A DNA stretch of 64,000 nt from Rhodospirillaceae bacterium SYSU D60007 (GTDB lineage Bacteria; Pseudomonadota; Alphaproteobacteria; Reyranellales; Reyranellaceae), in the NCBI GenBank assembly GCA_003574685.1, contig QOCQ01000025.1, positions 30,122-94,121 on the forward strand. The letters are read 5' to 3'. Shown here piece by piece: positions 16,274 to 23,356 of this stretch. Made by a program: the position numbers and the translations under genes. The notes beneath the pieces are model-generated. The model was not told where the DNA came from. It did not search any database and saw nothing but the letters and a program-made list of their open reading frames with translations. Each line of letters opens with the position of its first letter. Within the stretch, counting starts at the first letter, position 1.

Positions 16274-16904
16274 TCAATACAGGTTGGTCTTGTAGTCGCG
16301 GTCGATGCCGCGCTGCATCAGGCCGGGGACGGCGACGGCGGCGCGCAGCAGTGTGGCCCCAAGCCCGCGTGTCCTGTTCAGCCGGACATGGGCAGCGAAC
16401 ATCGCGGCGGGATTGATGTCATGCGGCTGCGGTCGGGCCGGCCAGAGCCGCGCCCGCAGCAACGCGGCGCTGGTACGGACAACAAGCTGCGGCTCCTCGA
16501 TGCAGGTCGCGAGCAGCGGTGTCTTGCCGTTCACGGCGAAGCTCTGGCGCAGCGCCATATCGGCGGTAAGACGCGCCCTGCCCGTGAGGATCGCGACCTG
16601 CGGCGCACCGGGGATCAGCGCGGCGGCGGCGATGCGGGGCTGGACCAGGATGTTGCGGAAGCTGTCGGCGCGGCGGTTGCCCGGCCGCTCGGCATAGCAG
16701 GCGACGCCGTCCTGCAGGCGGATCAGCGCACCTGACGGATCGCCCTTGGGGCTGACATCGGCGCTCCCGTGACTGTCGATCGTGGCCAGCGCCAGAAAGC
16801 GGCTCGCCGTGAGGAAGAGGGCGGCATCGCCCGGGATGGATCGCCGCCGGAGTCCGGCCGATGCACGCCTCCAGCGCGGCCACATCATTGATCGTCGTTC
16901 CCAT
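16274..16904 (-). pseudogene. Pyridoxamine 5'-phosphate oxidase-family (FMN-binding split barrel) gene with a frameshift
   Basis: The body of the protein (GDAALFLTASRFLALATID, DVSPKGDP, ERPGNRRADSFRNIL, IPGAPQVAILTGRARLT) is a PNPOx-like flavin-binding split barrel of the subgroup that carries the DVSPKGDPxG and RPGNRRADS motifs. The natural N-terminus, ATG at 16904 followed by TTINDVAALEACIGRTPAA, is in a different frame and joins the body near 16830-16845, implying a one-base shift. Either the gene is inactivated, or an assembly error exists, or translation starts internally. Members of this subgroup are often annotated as oxidases without known substrates. It precedes the GrdB-like gene on the same strand. 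Confidence 0.7.
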
Positions 16905-16966
16905 CCCGCCCCGATACCGCAATTGCGAGTGACTCGCAACCTGCCGGGGCGGGCGCGCCAGCAGCG

Positions 16967-17383
16967 TCAGGCTTTGCCGCAACCGGCCACGGCGACGGCG
17001 CGGATCTCGACGGATAACTCGGGAAGCGCGAGCTGCGTTACGCCCACCGCGGTCCACGACGGATACCGGTCGGGAAAGAACTCGTCCTTCACCCGCGCGA
17101 AGGCCCGCATTTCGCCGCGCAGATCGGTATGAAACGTCGTCAGCTCGACGACGTCCGCCAGGCTCGCGCCCGCCGCCTCAAGGACCGATTGCAGGGCCTG
17201 AAAGGCAAGCCGCGCCTGCGCTTCCATGCCCTTTCCTGCAGTCATGGTGGCGTCGATTCCGACTTGGCCGGAAACCCAGATGGTATCTCCCACACGCGTC
17301 GCCTGCGAAAAGTGAAGGCGGTCGTACATCTTCTCGGTGCCGGGCGGGTTAATGGATTGCCGGCGCAGGCTCTCGGAGCTCAT
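16967..17383 (-). CDS. RidA family (YjgF/YER057c/UK114) protein
   Basis: A 138-residue RidA-family protein of normal length. Features are HFSQATRVGDTIWVSGQVG near the N-terminus, the FQALQSVLEAAGASLADVV helix, and the C-terminal LPELSVEIRAVAV with the conserved Arg that binds the substrate carboxylate. RidA enzymes hydrolyse reactive enamine/imine intermediates; many paralogues serve specific catabolic pathways. The gene lies 15 bp downstream of the phytanoyl-CoA dioxygenase-like gene on the same strand, so the two probably form an operon. The start at 17383 is the first ATG. Confidence 0.93.
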   Translation of the reverse strand: MSSESLRRQSINPPGTEKMYDRLHFSQATRVGDTIWVSGQVGIDATMTAGKGMEAQARLAFQALQSVLEAAGASLADVVELTTFHTDLRGEMRAFARVKDEFFPDRYPSWTAVGVTQLALPELSVEIRAVAVAGCGKA

Positions 17384-17398
17384 GGCGTCATTCTCCCG

Positions 17399-18223
17399 TT
17401 ACACGAGCTGGCGGAAAACTGGCGAACGGTAAGGATCGCCGTCCTTCAGCGCCGCCAATTCCTTGCCAAAGAGAAGGCCGTTGCGGGTGAAACGCGAATC
17501 CGGCAGCGAGCGCCAGGTCGCGTCATCGCCAAAGAAGCGCAGCACAAGCGTATGGCGCTCGGGGAAATCCGCATCGACCGGCGCGCCGCCGTGCAGCGAA
17601 CCGGGATGCAGCACCACCACATCGCCGGGCTCCGTCGCCCACGAGAGAATGTCCCAGGCATCGGGATCGGCCTTGCGCTCGGCTTCGATGTCCGGAAGCC
17701 GGGGCAAGGCATCGCCGCCATGCAGGGGCTGAGTCGGATCGTTGGGATCGCGGAAGGTGGTGCCGTCGTAGCGTGTGCCGCGGTGCGAGCCGCGAACGAT
17801 CTCCAGCGCATTCTGCTTCGGGACGGATTCGAAGCTGATCCAGGCATTGCCCCAATGCATGCCGTTCCACGGAAGGTAGGACGTGTCCTGGTGCCAGAGC
17901 GTGCGTGCACCGCATCCGCCCGCCTTGAGGAACACTTCCTCGGCGAAATACCAGACGTGCTGCGAGCCCCAGAGATCGGCGAACAACCGGCCAAAGGGCA
18001 GCGAAGACACCAGGTCGTCCAGCCGCGCCTTCGCAGCCGGATTGGCGTTGTCGACATGCGACTGCTGCGCGGTGCCCTTGTACATCCGGGAGGCGTGAAG
18101 GCCGGGGTTCTCGATGGCCCAGTCGAAGGCCGCCCGGCATTGCGCCAACTGCGTCTCGTTCAGGCAGCCTTTGATGAGGACGGCTCCGTCCTCCAGGAAC
18201 GCTTTCCGTACCGGGTCCTGCAT
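17399..18223 (-). CDS. Phytanoyl-CoA dioxygenase (PhyH) family Fe(II)/2-oxoglutarate oxygenase
   Basis: A 274-residue non-haem iron oxygenase. The iron-binding His-X-Asp is H111/D113 in LWHQDTSYLPW, and the distal His lies in VVVLHPGSLHGGAP (H205 or H211), followed by the 2-oxoglutarate-binding Arg region ERHTLVLRF. It hydroxylates an unactivated carbon of an unidentified substrate. The ATG at 18223 has GGAGAAGG upstream at good spacing, whereas the longer frame has none. It is divergent from a TetR regulator (18336), which probably controls it, and is followed by ridA. Confidence 0.92.
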   Translation of the reverse strand: MQDPVRKAFLEDGAVLIKGCLNETQLAQCRAAFDWAIENPGLHASRMYKGTAQQSHVDNANPAAKARLDDLVSSLPFGRLFADLWGSQHVWYFAEEVFLKAGGCGARTLWHQDTSYLPWNGMHWGNAWISFESVPKQNALEIVRGSHRGTRYDGTTFRDPNDPTQPLHGGDALPRLPDIEAERKADPDAWDILSWATEPGDVVVLHPGSLHGGAPVDADFPERHTLVLRFFGDDATWRSLPDSRFTRNGLLFGKELAALKDGDPYRSPVFRQLV

Positions 18224-18290
18224 GGGCGCCTTCTCCCTGATCGCGTGACGGATGGGACAATAGCGGGTCGCTCGATTTAACGCAACACTT

Positions 18291-18301
18291 GTTATTATAA
18301 T
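18291..18301. promoter_or_regulatory. AT-rich divergent promoter core (PhyH / TetR)
   Basis: In the 112-bp gap between the divergent genes, the only AT-rich patch contains overlapping TATAAT matches on both strands (18296-18301 plus; 18293-18298 minus). No convincing -35 box or long palindromic operator was found, but a TetR regulator next to its target usually binds here. Confidence 0.4.
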
Positions 18302-18335
18302 TGATGCAGGCGGCGAACCCGCTATTTTCATTGCC

Positions 18336-19037
18336 ATGACCCGCGATCACGACCCCTCGACGAATGCCGGCCGCCACGCGGCCGACAGTGAAGCCGAACC
18401 GGTGGTCCGCGGACGGGGTCGGCCCGTGGGCGACCGCGAGGCGAAGCGCGCCGGGTTGCTGAAGGCGGCAATCTCGGTGATCGCGCAGGAGGGCTTTGCC
18501 GGGGCCTCGCTGCGCAAGGTGGCGCAGCGCGCGGGATGCACGACGGGCGCGGTGACCTATTACTTCGCGAACAAGGAGGCGATGGTCATCGCCGTCGCCG
18601 AAAGCCTGTTCGACCAGTTCGACGCCCAGCTCGGCAGGGGCCAGGACCGGATCGACGTCAGGGCCGGCTTCCAGCGCTGGCTGGACTGGACGAAGGCCGA
18701 CGATCCTGACCCGTGGCTGGCGGTGCTTCAGTTGCTGGCCCATGCGCGCCACGAGCCGGCATTCGCCGCCGTCTATCAGCGGCGCTACGCGCAGTATCGC
18801 GAGAAGCTGGCGGCGATACTGGCGCGGGGGCAGGGCCAGGGCCTGATCCGCGGCGACATCCCTGCCGACCTGCTCGCCGACCAGCTCAGTGCGATGGCCG
18901 ATGGCTGGATGATGCTGCTGCCGATCGAACCTGAAAGGTTCAGGCCGGCCCGCATCCGGGCCCTGCTGGACGCAACCGTCGCCATGATCTCGCCCCCCTC
19001 GATGCGCACCCGACCGCGCCGAACAAGCGGCCGTTAA
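18336..19037 (+). CDS. TetR family transcriptional regulator
   Basis: A 233-residue TetR protein. The DNA-binding helix-turn-helix is in residues ~35-85: KRAGLLKAAISVIAQEGF, ASLRKVAQRAGCTTGAVTYYF, NKEAMV. The ~150-residue C-terminal part is the ligand-binding dimerisation domain (LAVLQLLAHARHEPAFA). A Gly/Arg-rich N-terminal extension of ~30 residues precedes the domain. Being divergent from the PhyH/RidA pair, it most likely represses that pair and responds to its substrate; that is inference from position. Confidence 0.93.
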   Translation: MTRDHDPSTNAGRHAADSEAEPVVRGRGRPVGDREAKRAGLLKAAISVIAQEGFAGASLRKVAQRAGCTTGAVTYYFANKEAMVIAVAESLFDQFDAQLGRGQDRIDVRAGFQRWLDWTKADDPDPWLAVLQLLAHARHEPAFAAVYQRRYAQYREKLAAILARGQGQGLIRGDIPADLLADQLSAMADGWMMLLPIEPERFRPARIRALLDATVAMISPPSMRTRPRRTSGR

Positions 19038-19044
19038 GCAGCGA

Positions 19045-19078
19045 CCGCAGGCTCCTTCGCTTTGCCCAGGACGACGGC
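19045..19078. repeat. Partial type C repeat (half unit)
   Basis: CCGCAGGCTCCTTCGCTTTG followed by CCCAGGACGACGG is a degenerate right half of the type C element, lying just after the TetR gene. Confidence 0.5.
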
Positions 19079-19166
19079 AAAATCTCCGCGCCGCCGCAAC
19101 GATGCCTCGATGGAATGGCCGCCGGTGCGGGTTGTTGATGGGGCAGGCCGGTTCCGGAGCAGCCCC

Positions 19167-19772
19167 ATGGCCGTGCGCGACGATCTCGGGAATTTGTGCG
19201 ATCGCAGGATCCGCCTGAACTTCATCAGGATCGCAAAGCCTGTCATCGATGAATGGGCGGCGTTGCGCTACGCCCAGCAGGTTTTCGGCCCTTACGGCAT
19301 CTGCGTCGCGCAGGGGTGGGGCGGCTATTGCGCGGCGCTTTCCGAGGCGGACGCCAAACGCCTGCGTTACGTCGAGGGCGATTGCCAGAGCGAGCCGGCG
19401 TCGGAGGAGCACGACCTGCTGTTCAGCATCAAGCCGCGCCTGTCGCTGCCGTCGGACATCACGGTGTACTGCGTGCAGGGCATCCGCGAGGCGCCCAAGG
19501 GCAGCTACCTCGTCGGCCGGCAGATTGCCGGCTGCTCGGTTCACCCGCCTGGCCGGCCGGCCGTCATGATCGCGGCCACGAACTACAAATGGGTGCTGCC
19601 GCACGAGCTCGGCCACGTGCTGCTGCGCTCGGCCGGGGAGGGCTTCCCGCACAGCACCGACAAGAACAACGTGATGTACGGGACAGCCGCCGACATCACT
19701 GGCGACCCGCCTGTCCTGAACAAGTACCAGGCCGAAGCAATGCGCCGCAGTCCGTACTGCCACCCCTGCTGA
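19167..19772 (+). CDS. Putative zinc metallopeptidase-like protein (HELGH motif)
   Basis: A 201-residue protein with a canonical zincin motif, HELGH, in NYKWVLPHELGHVLLRSAG (about residues 141-159), followed 15 residues later by HSTDKNNVMYG, where a third metal ligand and a Met-turn-like Met are plausible. The N-terminal half shows VFGPYGICVAQGWGGYC and contains several Cys. No clear signal peptide. The ATG at 19167 has GGAGCAG upstream; earlier in-frame ATGs exist. It resembles metzincin-like proteins, but neither substrate nor exact family is recognised. Confidence 0.75.
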   Translation: MAVRDDLGNLCDRRIRLNFIRIAKPVIDEWAALRYAQQVFGPYGICVAQGWGGYCAALSEADAKRLRYVEGDCQSEPASEEHDLLFSIKPRLSLPSDITVYCVQGIREAPKGSYLVGRQIAGCSVHPPGRPAVMIAATNYKWVLPHELGHVLLRSAGEGFPHSTDKNNVMYGTAADITGDPPVLNKYQAEAMRRSPYCHPC

Positions 19773-19826
19773 CGGGCCGCGCTCAACCCTGTTGATCATG
19801 GCCGTCATGTCGATTAGTCTCGACAT

Positions 19827-20201
19827 ATGGAATCAGAGCAAGCCATTCTCGCCTTCGCAGCACTCGCGCAGCCGACCCGGCTCGAGGTTTTCCGCCTGTT
19901 GATGCAGCACGAGCCCGACGGGCTGCCAGCCGGGGAAGTCGCCCGGCATCTGGCGGTGCCACACAACACCATGTCTACCCATCTGGCAGTCCTCAATCGC
20001 GCCGGGCTGATTGACGCTGAACGCCAGAGCCGGTCGATCGTCTACCGGGCAAATCTCGATGCCGTCCGCATGCTCACCAGTTTCCTCGTCAAGGACTGCT
20101 GCGGGGGCCGTCCGGAGATCTGTGCTCCGCTCGTCACCGACCTTTCGTCCTGTCGTGCGTCCATGAAGATCACTGCGAGGAAGGCGGCCACACATGCGTG
20201 A
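19827..20201 (+). CDS. arsR: ArsR family arsenic-responsive repressor
   Basis: A 124-residue winged-helix ArsR/SmtB protein. The recognition helix region is VPHNTMSTHLAVLNRAGL (residues ~44-61) followed by the wing ERQSRSIVYRA. The C-terminal segment VKDCCGGRPEICAPL carries a Cys pair plus a third Cys, a plausible arsenite-binding site unlike that of E. coli ArsR. It overlaps arsC by 8 bp and heads the cluster arsR-arsC-aqpS, which it should repress until arsenite binds. Confidence 0.93.
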   Translation: MESEQAILAFAALAQPTRLEVFRLLMQHEPDGLPAGEVARHLAVPHNTMSTHLAVLNRAGLIDAERQSRSIVYRANLDAVRMLTSFLVKDCCGGRPEICAPLVTDLSSCRASMKITARKAATHA

Positions 20202-20703
20202 CCACGTCTTCAACGTCCTGTTTCTCTGCACGGGGAACTCGGCCCGCTCGATCCTTGCGGAGGCCATCCTGAACCGGCAAGGACAAGGCCGCTTCAGGGG
20301 ATTCTCCGCCGGCTCGTACCCCAAGGGGACGGTCCACCCCTACACGCTCCAGCTTCTGAAGATGATGAACCACGACACATCCTTCGCGCGGTCGAAAAGC
20401 TGGGACGAATTCGCGGCGCCCGGCGCTCCGGCGATGGATTTCGTGTTCACCGTCTGCGACGACGCGGCCAGCGAGGTTTGCCCGATCTGGCCGGGACAGC
20501 CGATGACCGCGCACTGGGGTGTTCCGGACCCTGCCGCCGTGGAAGGCACCGACGCGGAAAGGCACTTCGCCTTCGCCGACGCCTACAGGATGCTGTCCAA
20601 CCGCATATCGATCCTTGTCAGCCTGCCGATGACGTCGCTCGACAGACTGGCCTTGCAAAGGCGGCTCGACGAGATCGGCCGCAGCCTGCCCAGGGCGGGC
20701 TGA
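20194..20703 (+). CDS. arsC: Arsenate reductase, low-molecular-weight phosphatase type
   Basis: A 169-residue ArsC of the phosphatase-like class. The P-loop LCTGNSARS gives C12-X5-R18, the nucleophilic Cys and phosphate/arsenate-binding Arg. Additional Cys occur in FVFTVCDDAASEVCPIWPG, the position of the redox Cys relay. It reduces arsenate to arsenite, probably with thioredoxin. The start overlaps the end of arsR by 8 bp, so translation is coupled. The product arsenite would leave through the adjacent aquaglyceroporin. Confidence 0.95.
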   Translation: MRDHVFNVLFLCTGNSARSILAEAILNRQGQGRFRGFSAGSYPKGTVHPYTLQLLKMMNHDTSFARSKSWDEFAAPGAPAMDFVFTVCDDAASEVCPIWPGQPMTAHWGVPDPAAVEGTDAERHFAFADAYRMLSNRISILVSLPMTSLDRLALQRRLDEIGRSLPRAG

Positions 20704-20708
20704 GGCGC

Positions 20709-21413
20709 ATGGCGGCAGACCTGCAACGCCGCCTTGCGGCGGAGGCGCTCGGTACCGGCATGCTTGTCGCGACCGTCGTGGGCTCGGGCATCATGGCCGA
20801 CCGGCTGACGGATGACGTCGCCCTCGCGCTGCTCGGCAATACACTGCCGACCGGCGCGATCCTCGTCGTGCTGATCTCGACCCTTGGACCCGTCTCCGGC
20901 GCCCATTTCAATCCGGCGGTGACGCTCGCCTTTGCGCTCCGCCGGGAGATCGGGACCAACGTCGCACTTGCCTACGTCGCCGTGCAGGTGGCGAGCGGCG
21001 TTGCCGGGACGCTGCTTGCGCACGCCATGTTCGGCCTTCCGCTGCTGCAGGCGTCGCAGACCGCAAGAACAGGACCGGGGCAATGGATTGCCGAGCTCGT
21101 CGCCGCCTTCGGCCTCGTCTTCTTCATCCTTGCGGGCCGGCGCTCCCGGCCGGATGCCGTTGCATGGCTGGTCGGGCTCTACATCACCGCGGCCTACTGG
21201 TTCACCGCTTCCACTTCATTTGCCAATCCGGCAGTGGCGATTGCGCGCGCCTTCACCGACACGTTCTCCGGCATTCGCCCGCTCGACGCGCCGGCATTCA
21301 TCGTCGCCGAGATCCTCGGCGCCGTCCTCGCCATGGCTGTGGCCGGCTGGCTTGGCGCCGAAAGGAAACCTGCCGTGGCCCTCGCCAGGGAGGAGCCGAA
21401 AGCAGCGGAATGA
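20709..21413 (+). CDS. aqpS: AqpS-like aquaglyceroporin (arsenite channel)
   Basis: A 234-residue MIP-family channel with six hydrophobic segments and both NPA motifs, in SGAHFNPAVTLAF and TSFANPAVAIARAF. Its place directly after arsC (5 bp) in an ars operon matches the AqpS type known from rhizobia, where a channel replaces the ArsB/Acr3 pump and lets arsenite flow out down its gradient. The ATG at 20709 is the start that fits the family; the same frame is open further upstream inside arsC. No arsH follows. Confidence 0.93.
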   Translation: MAADLQRRLAAEALGTGMLVATVVGSGIMADRLTDDVALALLGNTLPTGAILVVLISTLGPVSGAHFNPAVTLAFALRREIGTNVALAYVAVQVASGVAGTLLAHAMFGLPLLQASQTARTGPGQWIAELVAAFGLVFFILAGRRSRPDAVAWLVGLYITAAYWFTASTSFANPAVAIARAFTDTFSGIRPLDAPAFIVAEILGAVLAMAVAGWLGAERKPAVALAREEPKAAE

Positions 21414-21474
21414 AGATCGCCGCTGCGCCGTGCGCGGCCCGTCCTGCGTGCGGCGACATGCTTGACGCATCACC

Positions 21475-21710
21475 TCATGTCTGTGCGGGCGATCCCAAAA
21501 ACCGCTCCTCGACTGTGGGGACGGAATGGTGCTCGTGGACAATGCTCCATTCACCGTCGACTTTCTTCAATCCGGTGGTCAGCCGGAAATCGAGCGGGCC
21601 CGCCGATGTGCCGTCGCAATGGACGAGGCCCCGCGAGCCGTGAGTGGAACAGGCGCACCGCAATCTCTTCGTCGTTGCAAAGGCGCAGTGGACATTCGCA
21701 AAGAAGGCTT
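21475..21710 (-). pseudogene. C-terminal fragment of a SnoaL/NTF2-like protein
   Basis: The minus-strand frame ends with LDFRLTTGLKKVDGEWSIVH then EHHSVP, the characteristic C-terminal strands of SnoaL-like (NTF2-fold, DUF4440/SnoaL_3) proteins. About 45 clear residues remain, with a less clear stretch (VHCAFATTKRLRCACS) before them. The N-terminal two thirds are missing; the open frame runs into the type B repeat at 21717-21838. It is a decayed gene, probably disrupted by the repeat or by a deletion next to it. Confidence 0.65.
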
Positions 21711-21716
21711 GAAACC

Positions 21717-21838
21717 CCTTTCCCCGGAGGGGGAAGGTGCCCGAAGGGCGGAAGGGGGATGGCGCGCCTTGAAGGCCGTGCTTGCGGAGGCATCCCCCTT
21801 CCGGCGCTTCGCGCCACCTTCCCCCTCCGGGGGAAGGC
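21717..21838. repeat. Type B palindromic repeat, copy 2
   Basis: Same architecture as the copy at 8641-8759, with a one-base variant in the first hairpin and GGCGCTTCGCGCC in the second half. It lies between the SnoaL-like fragment and the end of the O-methyltransferase-like gene. Confidence 0.9.
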
Positions 21839-21856
21839 AAGACCAGACTTTGCGCC

Positions 21857-22939
21857 TTACGGCTTGCGGCCGATCACGGCGCCGTTCGCGGCGGGTGCGT
21901 CGAACCAGACCGTCTCGACGTGCCGGAATCCGGCTTCCTCGAGCCACGCCGAATATTCGGCCGGCGTGTAGTTTCGTCCTTCCGTCTCGATCAGCATGTT
22001 GAGGCTCATCAGCGCGGCCGGCGCCGGTCCGGTCTTTTCGTCATTGACGAGAAGCTCGCTGATGACGACTGCCCCGCCGCCCGGCAAAGCCTCGAAGGAC
22101 CGGCGCAGCAGGGCGCGGTTCTTCGCTTCGTCCCAATCGTGCAGGATCATCGACAGCAGATGCACGTCGTGATCCTTCGGCAACGGCTCGAAGAAGCTGC
22201 CGCCTGCGGTCTCGATCCGGTCGGTCAGGCCGGCCTCGGCAATCTTTCTCGCGGCGATCGCCGCCACATGCGGCAAGTCAAGCACGGTTGCACGCAGCGC
22301 CCCATACTGTTTGCAAAGCTCGATGTCGTAGGCGCCCGATCCGCCGCCGATGTCCAGGAGGCGGCGGAAACGTCCGAGCTCCACCGCTTCGCCGAGCTTG
22401 CGCGCGGTCATCGTGGAAAGCGAATGCATCGCCTCCCAGAAGAGCGCCAGCATCGTCGGATCCTCGCCGTCGAAGATCGAGGATTGCACTGCCGGGTCCC
22501 ACGTGGTTGGCCGGTTCGTGCGCAGCGCCTCTGCAAGTCTTCCCCAGCCCGCGTAGAGCCGCTTGTCGGCCATCTGCACGAAGCCGCCGAAGTAATACGG
22601 TTTCCCGCGCACGAGATAGGCGTCACTTAACGGCGTATTGCGATAGCGGCCGTCCGCTTTCTCCAGAAGCCCGAGCGCCGCGCAGCCGGTCAACAGCATC
22701 TCGGCCGGTCGTGGATGCAGGCCGAGCGCTTCCGCCAGCCCGGCAGCCGTGATGCCGGCGCCGCCCGCCAGGCGGCTGAAGAGGTCCAGCTCGTGCGCCG
22801 CGGCCAGGGTCTTGAAGGCCCAGAATCCGGTCGAAAGCGCCATCAGCGGCACGGCGGAAGGAAGCTCCGGCGTGGCGGCACTCGGCCGGGCGTTTGCCTG
22901 CTTGGCCGGAGGCGCTGTCCGCGAAGGCTGACTGGCCAT
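21857..22939 (-). CDS. O-methyltransferase family protein (hydroxyneurosporene/HIOMT-like, dimerisation domain + SAM domain)
   Basis: A 360-residue enzyme. Residues ~35-120 form a winged-helix dimerisation domain (FWAFKTLAAAHELDLFSRL, LAEALGLHPRPAEMLLTG). The SAM domain begins at RRLLDIGGGSGAYDIEL and continues with ATVLDLPHVA, SMILHDWDEAKNRALL and a GGGAVVISELL strand. This is the plant-caffeate/HIOMT/hydroxyneurosporene O-methyltransferase superfamily; the acceptor is unknown. The ATG at 22939 is preceded by AAGGAGAGG. The residues before residue ~30 are low-complexity. No biosynthetic partner genes are nearby. Confidence 0.9.
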   Translation of the reverse strand: MASQPSRTAPPAKQANARPSAATPELPSAVPLMALSTGFWAFKTLAAAHELDLFSRLAGGAGITAAGLAEALGLHPRPAEMLLTGCAALGLLEKADGRYRNTPLSDAYLVRGKPYYFGGFVQMADKRLYAGWGRLAEALRTNRPTTWDPAVQSSIFDGEDPTMLALFWEAMHSLSTMTARKLGEAVELGRFRRLLDIGGGSGAYDIELCKQYGALRATVLDLPHVAAIAARKIAEAGLTDRIETAGGSFFEPLPKDHDVHLLSMILHDWDEAKNRALLRRSFEALPGGGAVVISELLVNDEKTGPAPAALMSLNMLIETEGRNYTPAEYSAWLEEAGFRHVETVWFDAPAANGAVIGRKP

Positions 22940-23356
22940 GATCACCTCTCCTTCAGAGCGAGTCGCAGCCGCAACCGGCCGGTGGCCATTTACCCGGCGA
23001 GCCGCGGCTAGTCTGCTGAGGGGCGAATCTGGCGGTGCGGGGGTTACGCTTCGATTTCAAAAGGAGAAACTTCGGTTACGCTTGAAACTTCCATTACTGT
23101 GCGCGGCGCCGGCTGACTTTCTCGACGTTTGTCTCGCCGTGAGGGTGGTTTGCACGTGCGCGACAAGTCGTTCGGCGCGCCGCCCACGTCGGCACCATCC
23201 CGGCCAATGGCGATGAGGAGATCGGCAAGTTCCTCGCCAGCGTTCGCTCGGCGGAGCCAGCCGGACAACCAGGTACGCTCGCACTATTTGTGCTCACAGT
23301 TGGGAACCCGGGCGAAGGTGAGCAGTTGCAAGGCCACCTATTCGCCGGAGATCTCT
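22940..23356. other. Intergenic stretch with groEL debris
   Basis: Between the divergent methyltransferase and ferritin-like genes. It holds the methyltransferase promoter region, about 200 bp with no recognisable content, a groEL fragment (23150-23255), and the ribosome site GGAG of the next gene. An open frame crosses it in phase with the ferritin-like gene but is not credible as protein. Confidence 0.5.
23150..23255 (+). pseudogene. groEL fragment with internal deletion
   Basis: Two pieces of GroEL coding sequence are joined: GACAAGTCGTTCGGCGCGCC (encoding DKSFGAP, identical in DNA to 36097-36116 of the full groEL) and then CACGTCGGCACCATCCCGGC through AAGTTCCTCGCC (encoding VGTIPANGDEEIGKFLA, like 36411-36462). 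The ~300 bp normally between them are missing and the two pieces are in different frames. It is a clear relic of a second groEL copy. Confidence 0.7.

Noticed and set aside
17523..19826. A 767-codon minus-strand frame
   Set aside because: It overlaps PhyH, TetR and the metallopeptidase-like gene; the part over TetR is antisense and the part over PhyH is out of frame.
22938..23216. A short plus-strand frame upstream of the ferritin-like gene
   Set aside because: Low-complexity Arg/Ala-rich translation crossing the groEL debris; no ribosome site.
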